Positions 1-9,113 are shown, numbered from the stretch's first letter. The stretch: DNA of 64,000 nucleotides from Firmicutes bacterium M10-2 (GCA_000403415.2 KE159698.1:62001-126000); one strand, 5' to 3'. A program made the numbers and translations. The notes: generated from the sequence alone by a model not told the origin.

Positions 1-292
1 TATTCAATCCCGTATTGATTGCAATAAGCGCCTGTTCTCCATTGACTACGATTTCTCCGGAATCAATGTCCGAAATTCCCGAAAGCAGAAGCGAAAGAGT
101 CGATTTTCCCGAACCGTTTGTTCCTAAAATTCCTACGACATCTCCTTTTTTGATCTTAAATGAAACATCTTTCAATGCATAAAAACGCTTATTCGCATTT
201 TTATGTTGGTTGTTCTTATTGCGCAATTCATAGATCTTGGAAATATGATCGGCAATAACAGCATATTGTTCATTTTCTTTTTTATTTGTCAT
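1..292 (-). CDS. tagH: Teichoic acid/polysaccharide ABC exporter, ATP-binding subunit (partial)
   Basis: This is the N-terminal part of an ABC ATPase that runs off the left edge. Translated leftward from the ATG at 292, it begins MTNKKENEQYAVIADHISKI. Near residue 55 it has a clear Walker A loop, GTNGSGKST, followed by LLSGISDIDSGEI, as in TagH-type exporter ATPases. The start is supported by a CTAGGAGGA ribosome site directly upstream, which overlaps the stop of tagG. Pairing with the TagG-like permease shows that it powers export of a lipid-linked wall polymer across the membrane. The Walker B and signature regions lie outside the window, so TagH versus a generic O-antigen/capsule exporter cannot be separated here. 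Confidence 0.85.
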   Translation of the reverse strand, partial: MTNKKENEQYAVIADHISKIYELRNKNNQHKNANKRFYALKDVSFKIKKGDVVGILGTNGSGKSTLSLLLSGISDIDSGEIVVNGEQALIAINTGLN

Positions 293-300
293 ATTTCCTC

Positions 301-1131
301 CTAGAATAAATCAATAAATTTTTTCTTGAATTTATACATCAGCATACATCCTAAGACAAATGCGATAATTGTAAAAATCCAAAAATAAACAGTCAAAGCC
401 GGATGATCCCAAAAATTTTTTTGATAGAAAACCGAATCCCTATATCCGTTAACAATATAGTAGAATGGATTCAGTTTCATGATTTTATTCAAAATCGAAT
501 GAAACGGCACATTGCTGTCAAAATGGCAATTCCATATCAATGGCGTAAAATAGAAAAGCATCCTTGTCAATGAGGTAACAAGCTTTTTAACGTCCCGCCA
601 CAACATAGTCAAAACCGAAAGGATCAAACCGATCGCTTCAACAATCACAAACGCGCAAAATGCGTAATAAACAAGATTCAGCCAATACCAGTTTGGACGA
701 AACCCGAAAAGAAGCAGTGCTACGAACGCAATAATCAGCATACAAAGATGATTGAAAAATTCTTTGCATACAACCGTAGCCGGAAGAACCGAAACCGGAA
801 ATTTCATTTTCGTAATGACATTGATCTTCGAATGAATCGCCGAACAGCCTTGAGTGATGCATGGCTGGATAAACCACCATGCTGCATACCCGACAATGAG
901 CCACAGCAAGTAAGGCACTTCGACTCCATTGACTTCAACCGGTTTTCGGTTCCAAGCCACACCGAAAATCAGCCAATAAGTGAAAACCTGAATCGTCGGC
1001 GATAAAAAGTTCCATACGATTCCGAATTTTGAATCTCGCATATCTGCCAACAGCTCGTATTTTGCGATGCTGTAAATTCGAAATAAATTAGAAAAATTTT
1101 CTTTTAAAACATATTGTACACTTTTAAACAT
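301..1131 (-). CDS. tagG: Teichoic acid/polysaccharide ABC exporter, permease subunit
   Basis: This is an ABC-2 type membrane permease of 276 residues. It has about six hydrophobic segments, beginning near the NFLSPTIQVFTYWLIFGVAW stretch, and the typical ending FKKKFIDLF. It would form the channel for the ATPase encoded next, exporting a wall teichoic acid-like polymer. I place the start at 1131 (MFKSVQYVLKENF) rather than at the in-frame ATG 18 bases upstream. AAGGAG lies 6 bases before the 1131 ATG and would fall inside the longer reading. A TATAAT box just upstream suggests its own promoter, after the rpoE terminator. The transported substrate is inferred from family only. Confidence 0.87.
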   Translation of the reverse strand: MFKSVQYVLKENFSNLFRIYSIAKYELLADMRDSKFGIVWNFLSPTIQVFTYWLIFGVAWNRKPVEVNGVEVPYLLWLIVGYAAWWFIQPCITQGCSAIHSKINVITKMKFPVSVLPATVVCKEFFNHLCMLIIAFVALLLFGFRPNWYWLNLVYYAFCAFVIVEAIGLILSVLTMLWRDVKKLVTSLTRMLFYFTPLIWNCHFDSNVPFHSILNKIMKLNPFYYIVNGYRDSVFYQKNFWDHPALTVYFWIFTIIAFVLGCMLMYKFKKKFIDLF

Positions 1132-1151
1132 GGACAACTCCTTTTTCATCT

Positions 1152-1157
1152 ATTATA
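1152..1157 (-). promoter_or_regulatory. Probable -10 box for tagG-tagH
   Basis: The minus strand reads TATAAT here, about 20 bases before the tagG start and just after the rpoE terminator. The hexamer 17 bases upstream (CTGCAT) is a poor -35, so this is a plausible but not certain promoter. Confidence 0.45.
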
Positions 1158-1160
1158 AGC

Positions 1161-1186
1161 AAAAAATCTGCATAATGCAGATTTTT
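1161..1186 (-). terminator. Intrinsic terminator after rpoE
   Basis: AAAAATCTGCAT and ATGCAGATTTTT form a near-perfect inverted repeat that begins at the rpoE stop codon and ends in a run of T on the minus strand. It separates rpoE from tagGH. Because both arms end in A/T runs it could work in both directions. Confidence 0.75.
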
Positions 1187-1520
1187 ACTCATCATTCTCT
1201 TTTTTTTCGTCATCCTGATCTAAATCCATTTCGTCAAGATCTTCTTCTTCCTCGCTATCGTCATCCAATGCGATCGTCGAAGTATCCGTCACACTTTCCG
1301 AATATGTATGTCTTGAACGAAGATCCCAAGTATTTCCAGACATATTCAGAAATCGTCCATCCATGGAAAGATCGGTATATAATTGCGCAATATTGTCTTC
1401 CGCTTGTGTTGGGGTAAATCCCATTTCCTTACTTACTTCTGTCCAAAGCTGAACAAAAGGCACAGGATCTTGATGTGTTTGCAGCACTTGATAAGCTGTC
1501 TCAACCATAGATTTACTCAT
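1185..1520 (-). CDS. rpoE: RNA polymerase delta subunit
   Basis: This 111-residue protein has the two-part layout of Firmicute delta factors. A folded N-terminal domain of about 70 residues (MSKSMVETAYQVLQTHQDPV onward, ending near WDLRSRH) is followed by an intrinsically disordered, almost purely Asp/Glu tail. Delta binds core RNA polymerase, lowers non-specific nucleic-acid binding and speeds recycling. It is shorter than the 173-residue B. subtilis protein because the acidic tail is short. The neighbourhood ywiB-argS-rpoE is the same as in B. subtilis. AAAGGAG precedes the ATG by about 11 bases. A strong hairpin overlaps its stop codon. Confidence 0.9.
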   Translation of the reverse strand: MSKSMVETAYQVLQTHQDPVPFVQLWTEVSKEMGFTPTQAEDNIAQLYTDLSMDGRFLNMSGNTWDLRSRHTYSESVTDTSTIALDDDSEEEEDLDEMDLDQDDEKKENDE

Positions 1521-1542
1521 TTTGCATTATCTCCTTTTTTCT

Positions 1543-3183
1543 TTACATTGATTCAACCGCATCTACGCCAATCAAATTCAATGCATCCGCCAAAACGATT
1601 TGGGTCGCTTTTACAAGCGCTAAACGTTGAGTTGAAAGTTCCTGATCTTGCTGATCGATCACCTTGCATGCGTTATAAAAGCTATGAAATTTCGAAGCCA
1701 AATTTTGAATATAATGACACATCTTGTGCACTTGACGCGTTTTTGCGCTTTCACGTACAACCTTCGGATACTCCTGCAAGGTTTTCATCAAATCGATTTC
1801 TTTTTCATGCACAAGACGATCAAATGAATTCGGAACTTTCCATTCCGGAACTTGTTTCAAAATCGAACACATACGAGCATGTGCATATTGCGCATAGTAT
1901 ACGGGATTTTCATTTGACTTCTTTTTCGCCAGCTCTACATCGAAATCCAGATGCGAATCAAGAGCGCGCTGTACAAAGAAATATCGAGCCGCATCTACCC
2001 CCACGCTTTCACACAACTCGTTGATTGTTGTGGCATTTCCCAAGCGTTTTGACATTTTCACTTCTTCGCCATCACTCACCAAACGAACCATTTGGATAAT
2101 ATCTACGTGAAGTTTTTCCGGATCATTTCCAAGAGCTGCCATGCTCGCTTTTAATCGTGGAATATATCCATGATGATCGGCACCGAAGAAATCGACCAAA
2201 ACATCAAATCCGCGGGCATATTTATTATTGTGGTATGCGATATCCGGAACAAGATAAGTCAAAGACCCATCTTGTTTACGAAGAACACGATCTTTATCAT
2301 CGTTAAAATCCGTCGTTCTGAACCATAGAGCTCCGTCTTTTTCGTAGGTATAGCCTTCTTGTGCTAATCGTTCCAGAACTTTTTCCACTTCTTTATCATC
2401 GCGAAGCTTTTGTTCACTTGACCAGACATCAAAGTGAACACGATAATCATTTAAATCTTTCTTGATTTTATCAAGCTCGAATGCAATCCCTTCTTTTCTG
2501 AAAAAGTCGAGATCTTCCGCTGTTCCGGCTAGGAAACGATCTCCGTATTTCTCGGCAAGTTCTTTTCCTTTTTCTTCGATATCTTTTCCTAAATATCCAT
2601 CTTGTCCAATCTCTTTTTCATGACCCAATGCTTGGGAATACCGAGCATACAACGATTGGGCTAAATTTGCGATTTGATTGCCCGCATCATTCACGTAATA
2701 TTCACGAGTCACGTCATATCCGGCTTTATCCATGATCCGTGCACAGGAATCTCCCCATGCCGCCCCACGTGCGTGACCTAAATGTAAGGATCCGGTCGGA
2801 TTGGCACTGACAAATTCAAGATCGACCTTTATATGATTTTGCGGATGCTTTCCGTAATCCGCCTTCTGTTCGAGAATTTCTTTCACGACCTTTGCGAAAG
2901 AATCTTTTTTCAAGGTCAAATTAAGAAATCCCGGCCCTGCAATCTCGATCGATTCGATTCCTACTTTTTCTTTCGGAAACTTTTCGACCAATTCTTGAGC
3001 GATGATTCGCGGATTTTTTCGCAATGTACGTGTCAGCTGCATCGCTACATTGGTTGAAAAATCACCATGTTCCTTATTTTTAGGAATTTCGACTACGATC
3101 TGCCCTTCATCAAGATCCAAATCGAATGCCAGCTTCACAGCCTCTTGAATGGCCTCTTTTAATTGAGAATCTATAGATTGCAT
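1543..3183 (-). CDS. argS: Arginyl-tRNA synthetase
   Basis: This class I aminoacyl-tRNA synthetase of 546 residues charges tRNA-Arg with arginine. Visible landmarks are the N-terminal Add-1 type domain, the HIGH-equivalent HLGHARGAAWGD near residue 135, EYYVNDAGNQ shortly after, and the KMSKRLGN loop near residue 380. A DALR-type anticodon-binding domain follows, with HARMCSI and the C-terminal LIGVDAVESM. I start it at the ATG at 3183. The longer GTG reading would place the AGGAG ribosome site inside the coding sequence. That site overlaps the stop codon of ywiB, so the two genes are probably cotranscribed and translationally coupled. Confidence 0.95.
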   Translation of the reverse strand: MQSIDSQLKEAIQEAVKLAFDLDLDEGQIVVEIPKNKEHGDFSTNVAMQLTRTLRKNPRIIAQELVEKFPKEKVGIESIEIAGPGFLNLTLKKDSFAKVVKEILEQKADYGKHPQNHIKVDLEFVSANPTGSLHLGHARGAAWGDSCARIMDKAGYDVTREYYVNDAGNQIANLAQSLYARYSQALGHEKEIGQDGYLGKDIEEKGKELAEKYGDRFLAGTAEDLDFFRKEGIAFELDKIKKDLNDYRVHFDVWSSEQKLRDDKEVEKVLERLAQEGYTYEKDGALWFRTTDFNDDKDRVLRKQDGSLTYLVPDIAYHNNKYARGFDVLVDFFGADHHGYIPRLKASMAALGNDPEKLHVDIIQMVRLVSDGEEVKMSKRLGNATTINELCESVGVDAARYFFVQRALDSHLDFDVELAKKKSNENPVYYAQYAHARMCSILKQVPEWKVPNSFDRLVHEKEIDLMKTLQEYPKVVRESAKTRQVHKMCHYIQNLASKFHSFYNACKVIDQQDQELSTQRLALVKATQIVLADALNLIGVDAVESM

Positions 3184-3188
3184 ATTTT

Positions 3189-3560
3189 TCACTCCTTTTC
3201 TATGAGTTCTAATCCAAAATGAAATAATTGTTCGTCGCCCTGTAAAGACAATGTATATGCAAGTTCGATTAAATACTCACTTATCTCATACTTTTGGGTC
3301 TGGGTCGTTACATCGATCACACCAAAAGGTGTTTCGATCGTACCTGCTCCTTTTTGACAGGGGTATAAGGATAAACAAACCTTCATTTCACTTTCGCTGA
3401 TAATCTCACAGTGATCTTTATACAATTTATATATGTAAGATGCCTGCTTATCATGAAATGCGATTTTCTTTTTTTCTTTGCCTTCAAAAGAAATTGTCCC
3501 TTCGCCTTCGTAGATCTTCTGATCCGAGATTTTATCTTTTAAAACTATAAATTGTGTCAT
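3189..3560 (-). CDS. ywiB: DUF1934 family protein (YwiB-like)
   Basis: This 123-residue protein is rich in beta strands and matches the DUF1934/YwiB family. YwiB is a small beta-barrel protein of unknown biochemical role, encoded upstream of argS in many Firmicutes. Alternating charged and hydrophobic residues (KIYEGEGTISFEGKEKKKI) and the conserved KGAGTIETPFGVIDV segment support the call. It lies 5 bases upstream of argS and shares the junction with its ribosome site. No Shine-Dalgarno sequence precedes its ATG, and a good promoter ends only a few bases upstream, so the mRNA may be leaderless. The function is not known. Confidence 0.75.
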   Translation of the reverse strand: MTQFIVLKDKISDQKIYEGEGTISFEGKEKKKIAFHDKQASYIYKLYKDHCEIISESEMKVCLSLYPCQKGAGTIETPFGVIDVTTQTQKYEISEYLIELAYTLSLQGDEQLFHFGLELIEKE

Positions 3561-3569
3561 AGCGAATGT

Positions 3570-3597
3570 ATAGTATCATGATTAAGTTTTTTTTCAA
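3570..3597 (-). promoter_or_regulatory. Promoter of ywiB-argS
   Basis: On the minus strand TTGAAA (3597-3592) and TACTAT (3575-3570) are separated by 16 bases. The -10 box ends 9 bases before the ywiB ATG, which predicts a leader of only about 2-3 bases. Confidence 0.65.
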
Positions 3598-3598
3598 C

Positions 3599-3639
3599 AA
3601 AAAACAGTCTAAATCTCCTCAAATTCAGACTGTTTTTTT
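3599..3639 (-). terminator. Terminator overlapping the end of the HD-hydrolase gene
   Basis: AAAAACAGTCT and AGACTGTTTTT form a hairpin whose second arm includes the stop codon of the HD gene and runs into T residues on the minus strand. It closes the pth-mfd-rqcP-HD transcript. Confidence 0.75.
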
Positions 3640-4835
3640 ACAAAATATACTCTTAGCTTCGTTTTTGTTTCCATTTTCATTAATGCCTTAACAATTTCGC
3701 TTTTTGAGGATAATGGTACGATCTTTTCATGTGGATCCAAAATATAAATCGTATTTTCGGCAATTTCTTCTCTATAAGGAAAATACATCTTTGAATGTGA
3801 ATACTCCTCATGGTAATACAGCTCAAGAGGAAGTTTTCGCCTTAAGATCTCTTGTTTGAGTTCCTGCCGCTGCTGCAACGAAGGATCTTCGATCCATTCA
3901 AACAAGCGACGATCAAGGATACGGCCTGCAAGATCTTTTAAATATACGTCTTTACTCTCCAAAGCATCTTGAAAAAGAGCATACAAGCGATAATCATCCA
4001 GTTTTTGAAAACTTTGCAAATCATAAGGACGATCAAGAATCGACAAGCTCGGACAGTCACAATATTCTTTGATTGTTTGATAATACGCGTAAAACTTACC
4101 AATCAAAAGCTCAAACGATTTGGCATCTGGATGCAGATACACTTGCCAATACATATGATAACGCGCCATGATATAGTCCTCAATGGAATGAATACCGCTT
4201 TCTTTGACACACAAACGCCCTTTTCTTACTCGCAAGGTGCGCAATATACGTTCAAGATCAAACGTTCCGTAGCTTGTTCCCGTTTCATAAGCGTCCCGCA
4301 GCAAATAATCCATGCGATCCGCATCCAATTGAGAGGAAATCATTTGATTCAATACCATATGTTCGTGTTTATGCGAAAGAATACGTACAATGTCTTCGGC
4401 AAATCCTTCATCATAACGATCTAACACTTGATGAACTTGTGAACGTTGATCCAAAATGACTTCCATCGTGATCTTTTCGTGAGACATTTTCGTGATCGAT
4501 TCGAAAAAATGAGAAAACGGACCATGCCCTAGATCATGAAGCAAAGCCGCGCACATAATCAGGATTTTTTCCCTTTCGCTTAATTCACGCTCGATATCTT
4601 CTACTTCATGCACCATCCGGTTCACAATTTCATAAACACCCAGCGAATGGGAAAACCGAGAATGTTCCGCCGTATGATACACATGAAAATTTCCGCCCAA
4701 CTGATGAATACGACGCAGACGTTGCACTTCCCTTGTATGCAGCAAATCCCATAGAATTTGATACTGAATATGAATATATCCGTGGATCGGATCCCGCAGA
4801 ACTTTATTTTCGTTACACTTTTGTGTATAGTTCAT
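3609..4835 (-). CDS. ywfO: HD-domain phosphohydrolase (YwfO-like)
   Basis: This protein of about 408 residues belongs to the dNTPase-like/SAMHD1-like HD family. It has the motifs RDPIHGYIHI near residue 15, EHSRFSHSLGVYEI, and the metal-binding HDLGHGPFSHFFE near residue 100, followed by QLDADRMDYLLRDA. That combination is the YwfO group in Firmicutes, where a nucleotide phosphohydrolase activity has been proposed. The ATG at 4835 and the GTG at 4838 are both possible starts and neither has a strong ribosome site. The gene starts 4-7 bases after rqcP, so coupling to the upstream gene is likely. The substrate cannot be read from sequence. Confidence 0.8.
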   Translation of the reverse strand: MNYTQKCNENKVLRDPIHGYIHIQYQILWDLLHTREVQRLRRIHQLGGNFHVYHTAEHSRFSHSLGVYEIVNRMVHEVEDIERELSEREKILIMCAALLHDLGHGPFSHFFESITKMSHEKITMEVILDQRSQVHQVLDRYDEGFAEDIVRILSHKHEHMVLNQMISSQLDADRMDYLLRDAYETGTSYGTFDLERILRTLRVRKGRLCVKESGIHSIEDYIMARYHMYWQVYLHPDAKSFELLIGKFYAYYQTIKEYCDCPSLSILDRPYDLQSFQKLDDYRLYALFQDALESKDVYLKDLAGRILDRRLFEWIEDPSLQQRQELKQEILRRKLPLELYYHEEYSHSKMYFPYREEIAENTIYILDPHEKIVPLSSKSEIVKALMKMETKTKLRVYFVKKQSEFEEI

Positions 4836-4839
4836 CACT

Positions 4840-5100
4840 TTATTCTTCGGTTCTTTCTTCTTTCAAGACTTCAAACAGCAAAGACGCGTTTTGTTTCGAT
4901 ACTTGCTTTCTGATTTCCAAAATTCTTACTTCTAAGATGCGACTTCCGAATTGCAGTTTCAATACATCCCCTTCCTTGACTTCTGTCGAGGGTTTCGCGA
5001 TCTTGCCATTTACCCATACACGACCTTGAAGTGCGAGTTCTTTTGCGGCTTCTCTTCGTTTTAAGATCCGGGCCGTTTTTAAATATTTATCCAACCTCAT
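4840..5100 (-). CDS. rqcP: S4-domain RNA-binding protein RqcP (YabO/Hsp15 type)
   Basis: This 86-residue protein is a nearly bare S4 domain. MRLDKYLKTARILKRREAAK is followed by GRVWVNGKIAKPSTEVKEGD, the core RNA-binding motif, and a short strand-rich end. In Bacillota this family (YabO, now RqcP) binds stalled 50S subunits carrying peptidyl-tRNA and helps RqcH add alanine tails in ribosome quality control. Its start overlaps the end of mfd by four bases (ATGA), and the yabO gene also lies downstream of mfd in B. subtilis. Length and context favour RqcP over other S4 proteins. Confidence 0.85.
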   Translation of the reverse strand: MRLDKYLKTARILKRREAAKELALQGRVWVNGKIAKPSTEVKEGDVLKLQFGSRILEVRILEIRKQVSKQNASLLFEVLKEERTEE

Positions 5101-8100
5101 ATTTTATTTTCCTTTCTCATCATTGTTTGATTCGCTTCTTCCAGCAGTTCGATACTCTTTATAAGCAAATCAATATATTTTAATTTTTTCTCGATCGTAA
5201 TCTCGATTTTTTTATTACGCAAAGCTAACCGGATTTTGCGGGAAAGTGAATTCATAGCTGTGAACAATTTCGCTCCATCTACACATTTCGACCATTGTTC
5301 ACTCATCACAACAACAATATCCGTCTTGGTTTCTTTCATACTTTCGACATATTCTTCATTGACGAAAAGATCCAATTGACGTTGTTTGAACAATTGTTTC
5401 ACCTCTTTAGGAATCTTTCCGAAAAGATCAATGATCCTATTTTCATAGTCGTGGAGTTCATTCAATGTCTTCATTGCACGAATTTCCTGATAAAGATCCA
5501 GTTTATCCCCATCATTATCCGTAAATTTGGTCGGGATATATCCGTTGACCTGCACTTGGGCACTCTTTTCCGGCTTATTCTCTTTTTCAACCGATTTTCC
5601 TTGTTTCTTCGCGATCGCTTTGGATAATAACTCCAAATACATATCCAGACCAACCTGATCGATAAATCCCGCTTGTTGCGGACCAAGCATATCTCCGGCA
5701 CCTCGTATGGTCAGATCACGCATGGCAATCTTATATCCGGATCCTAACTGTGTGAACTCTTTAATCGATTGCAACCGCTTTTGCGCTTGTTCTGTCATTT
5801 CTTTTTGCGGATCGACCATCAAATAGCAATACCCGATTTTATCCCTGCGGCCCACACGTCCGCGAATTTGATACAGCTGCGACAAGCCAAAATGATCAGC
5901 CTGATCGATAACAATCGTATTGGCGTTCGCAATGTCCAATCCCGTTTCAATGATTGTCGTGCATACCAGGATTTTATATTTACCCATCGCAAAATCATAC
6001 ATTGTCTGCTCAATCTCTTCACGTTTCATCTGCCCGTGAGCGATTGCGATTGGCGTATCCGGAAATTTCTTTTGCAGATCTCTGGCCACATTATAAATAT
6101 TCGCCACACGATTGTGTAAATAAAAGACCTGACCATCTCTTGCAAGCTCCCTTTGAATAATTTCCTCAACAGCGCTTCCTTTTCTTTCCAAAATATAGGT
6201 CTGAATCGGATGTCTGTGTGCCGGAGAGGTATTCAGCTGGGAAATAGTCCGCACCCCAATCAATGACATTTGTAAGGTTCGTGGGATTGGCGTTGCCGAT
6301 AGAGAAAGTACATCGATGGAATCTTTCATTTCCTTGATTTTTTCTTTATGTTCGACGCCGAATCGCTGCTCTTCGTCAATGATCAAAAACCCGAGATCTT
6401 TGTATTCAAAGGATTTGTTCAGCAATTTATGGGTACCAATCACAATATCAATCGTCCCTTCTTTCAACCCTTTTTTGATTTCTTTGATCTCCTTGGCTGA
6501 TATGAATCGATTGACCAAGGCGATATTTGCCCCGGTATATTCAAAACGTTTGGTCAAAGTCTTGTAGTGCTGCATCGATAAAATGGTTGTCGGACATAAA
6601 AATGCCACTTGCTTGCCGTTTTCAATGGCTTTGAAAGCACATCGCATCGCAACTTCTGTTTTTCCGAATCCTACATCTCCGCACAGCAAATGATCCATTG
6701 GTTTTGCCTTTTCCATTTCTTCTTTAATTTCATAGGTAGCCTGAAGCTGATCAGGTGTTGCCTCATATTCAAAGGCGTGATCAAATTCTTCCTGAAGCGC
6801 ATCGTCTTTAGGAAAGGCATAGCCGATTTCTTCGTTGCGGTGCGCGTACAATTCCACCAAACGTCCGGCAATTTCTTCGATTTTCGCATTGACACGTTCC
6901 TTGGTTTTTTGCCATTGATTGCTTCCAAGCTGAGAAAGCTTGATGCCTGTTCCTTCCTTTGAAATATATTTACGCACTAATTGGAACTGAGATAAGGGCA
7001 CATAAAGCTCATCTCCCCCACGATACAAGATATAAAGGTAATCGGATCGCTTTCCGTTGTTTTCGCGGGTAACAATTCCCAAATACTGTCCAATCCCATA
7101 TTGTTCATGAACAACATAGTCATATTTTTCCAGTTCTAAAACATTTTCAAGGACTTGTCCTTCTTTAAAAGATTTTTTATATCGGTGATGTTTCAACGTT
7201 TGTTCAAACAATTCCCGGCTCGTATAAATTTCTTCTCCATCATATGAAAATCCTTCATAAAATTCATCCGAGATAAATTCCAAAGGAAATGAGCTCAACG
7301 ACTTCACTCGTTCTCGGTCTTCCTTGTTCAGTGCAAAATAAGCGCCTTGGTGATGAATTTCGAAAAATTGAGTCAAAGGGATCGCAATTCGATCCAAAGG
7401 ATGAATTCCTGAAGAAATCGGATCTTTCAAACTTTGAAATTCATGAAACATCAGAAAATTCTTATATTCTTTTATATGATATAAATCATGAAACATAATG
7501 TATCGTGGCAATGCTTTATGGTCTTGTACCATTTCCTGCATAAAGGCAATGTTATCTTCATTCAATTTTTTTGCAGCCCGTTCTACACTTTCCTGACTTG
7601 ATAGAATAACTTCTCCTTTTACATAATCTAAAAGTTGATCGCTTTTAATGTAGCTGTAATACCAATATAAATGGGATTCAGGATCAAATGTTTCCAAAGA
7701 TAAAAGATCCGCTTCGATGTGATCCTGCAAAATATCCTGTTCTTCTTCTAAAAGCTTTTCCTTTTCCTTATTCAGCTTTTCTTTAATGACCGAACGAAGT
7801 TCTTCGATTTGTTCATCTGTAAACAAAAGATCTGAGGCCGGAGAAATCGTGCACTGATCGATTGATTCAATCGTTCGCTGTGTTTGTTCGTTCACCAGAC
7901 GGATCGAATCAATTTCCGTATCAAAAAATTCGATGCGGATCGGATGATCATATCCTAAAGAAAATACGTCTACGATTCCCCCACGGGCCGCATATGTACA
8001 AGGACGATCGACATAATTCACTTTTCCGTAACCAATGCGATTCAATTTTCTCTTTAATTCAGCCATATCCATTTGTTCTCCCACTCTCAAGGAAAAAATA

Positions 8101-8495
8101 TTTTCTTTCATAAAATCATATGAAGGGAGAAAACGTAAAAATGCGGCTGTATTGCATACGATCAAACGTGGTCGAGGATCAAGGATCAAAGTATTCAATG
8201 TGTGCAGCAACTGCTGTCGATCTTCCGGTGAAGAAGCAATTGCCTGCACACGAAGCGATTCTTCCATCGTAAACAACAATGTATTTTCTTCCATAGGTTC
8301 GATACGTTCATACAGCTGATTGGCTTCGTATCGATTTTTCTTCACAATAATCCGAGTTTTATGATCTGCATGAAAAGCGGCACACAGCAAAAGTGCTTCT
8401 TCCATCGGATATAAGTTTCCGATGTTGTTTTGTGAATGTAGTATTGCTTGTGTAACGGGATCATGGACCAATTGTTTCATGATTGGATCCTTCAT
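5097..8495 (-). CDS. mfd: Transcription-repair coupling factor
   Basis: Mfd, 1132 residues, removes RNA polymerase stalled at DNA damage and recruits UvrA. The domain order is as expected. There is a UvrB-like N-terminal part, then an RNA polymerase-interacting region near YVVHEQYGIGQYLGI (about residue 460), then superfamily-2 helicase motors. The motors have LLCGDVGFGKTEVAMR (Walker A), IIDEEQRFG (DEEQ box) and SATPIPRT, then IAHGQM and QIRGRVGR. A TRCF C-terminal domain follows. The start at 8495 has AAAGGAGAGG upstream. It lies 14 bases after pth and overlaps rqcP by four bases, making a pth-mfd-rqcP-HD operon. Confidence 0.96.
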   Translation of the reverse strand: MKDPIMKQLVHDPVTQAILHSQNNIGNLYPMEEALLLCAAFHADHKTRIIVKKNRYEANQLYERIEPMEENTLLFTMEESLRVQAIASSPEDRQQLLHTLNTLILDPRPRLIVCNTAAFLRFLPSYDFMKENIFSLRVGEQMDMAELKRKLNRIGYGKVNYVDRPCTYAARGGIVDVFSLGYDHPIRIEFFDTEIDSIRLVNEQTQRTIESIDQCTISPASDLLFTDEQIEELRSVIKEKLNKEKEKLLEEEQDILQDHIEADLLSLETFDPESHLYWYYSYIKSDQLLDYVKGEVILSSQESVERAAKKLNEDNIAFMQEMVQDHKALPRYIMFHDLYHIKEYKNFLMFHEFQSLKDPISSGIHPLDRIAIPLTQFFEIHHQGAYFALNKEDRERVKSLSSFPLEFISDEFYEGFSYDGEEIYTSRELFEQTLKHHRYKKSFKEGQVLENVLELEKYDYVVHEQYGIGQYLGIVTRENNGKRSDYLYILYRGGDELYVPLSQFQLVRKYISKEGTGIKLSQLGSNQWQKTKERVNAKIEEIAGRLVELYAHRNEEIGYAFPKDDALQEEFDHAFEYEATPDQLQATYEIKEEMEKAKPMDHLLCGDVGFGKTEVAMRCAFKAIENGKQVAFLCPTTILSMQHYKTLTKRFEYTGANIALVNRFISAKEIKEIKKGLKEGTIDIVIGTHKLLNKSFEYKDLGFLIIDEEQRFGVEHKEKIKEMKDSIDVLSLSATPIPRTLQMSLIGVRTISQLNTSPAHRHPIQTYILERKGSAVEEIIQRELARDGQVFYLHNRVANIYNVARDLQKKFPDTPIAIAHGQMKREEIEQTMYDFAMGKYKILVCTTIIETGLDIANANTIVIDQADHFGLSQLYQIRGRVGRRDKIGYCYLMVDPQKEMTEQAQKRLQSIKEFTQLGSGYKIAMRDLTIRGAGDMLGPQQAGFIDQVGLDMYLELLSKAIAKKQGKSVEKENKPEKSAQVQVNGYIPTKFTDNDGDKLDLYQEIRAMKTLNELHDYENRIIDLFGKIPKEVKQLFKQRQLDLFVNEEYVESMKETKTDIVVVMSEQWSKCVDGAKLFTAMNSLSRKIRLALRNKKIEITIEKKLKYIDLLIKSIELLEEANQTMMRKENKI

Positions 8496-8509
8496 AAAAG
8501 ACCTCTCCT

Positions 8510-9070
8510 TTACTTTTTATTGAATCGATTCATCGTATCCGAAAAAGAATGATTGATCGAATAAATCGCAGCTTCGGCCGCATGAGCGACTGCATCCGTA
8601 ATATCCTCTTGTTCTTCGGAACGAAATTTCCCTAAAACCCAATTGATCATAGGAATTTTCGGATCTTTTCCTACGCCTACACGGATTCGATCAAAATCTT
8701 GTGTAAAGATGCAAGAAAGAATACTTTTGATTCCATTATGTCCTCCGGCACTTCCTTTTTGTCTTAAACGAATCTTTCCGACCGGAATATCCACATCATC
8801 ATAAATCACTAAAAGATCTTCCGGACTTGCTTTATAAAAATCAAGACATTGTCTGATTGAAATGCCGCTATCATTCATATACGTCAAAGGCTTTAAAAGA
8901 ATGACATCTTCTCCTTTGTACTTTATTTTAATAAACTTTGCCGAAAATTTTTCATGATCCCACGATTCATGAAGTTCATCGGCAATTTTATCCATTGTCA
9001 TAAATCCTGCATTATGACGTGTATTTTCGTATTTTGTTCCTGGATTCCCTAACCCTGCGATTATTTTCAT
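8510..9070 (-). CDS. pth: Peptidyl-tRNA hydrolase
   Basis: This 186-residue enzyme cleaves peptidyl-tRNA released from ribosomes, freeing tRNA for reuse. Diagnostic segments are MKIIAGLGNPGTKYENTRHN, containing the catalytic His (TRHNAGF); KPLTYMNDSG; YDDVDIPVGKIRLRQKGSAGGHNGIK; and a typical basic end. AGGAGGAACATAGA precedes the ATG. The hairpin terminator of khpB runs directly into this ribosome site, so its expression depends on read-through or on a promoter I cannot identify. It is followed closely by mfd, as in many Firmicutes. Confidence 0.95.
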   Translation of the reverse strand: MKIIAGLGNPGTKYENTRHNAGFMTMDKIADELHESWDHEKFSAKFIKIKYKGEDVILLKPLTYMNDSGISIRQCLDFYKASPEDLLVIYDDVDIPVGKIRLRQKGSAGGHNGIKSILSCIFTQDFDRIRVGVGKDPKIPMINWVLGKFRSEEQEDITDAVAHAAEAAIYSINHSFSDTMNRFNKK

Positions 9071-9082
9071 TCTATGTTCCTC

Positions 9083-9113
9083 CTAAAAAAAAGCGGGAAT
9101 ATCGTATTCCCAC
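9083..9113 (-). terminator. Terminator after khpB
   Basis: On the minus strand GTGGGAATA and TATTCCCGC form a 9-bp stem with a 3-base loop, followed by eight T residues. It starts at the khpB stop codon and its T-run abuts the pth ribosome site. Confidence 0.8.

Noticed and set aside
638-904. Open frames on the opposite strand of tagG and similar shadow frames inside argS, mfd, gyrB, purL and other genes
   Set aside because: They lie antisense or out of frame within well-recognised genes, lack ribosome sites and show no protein-family features.
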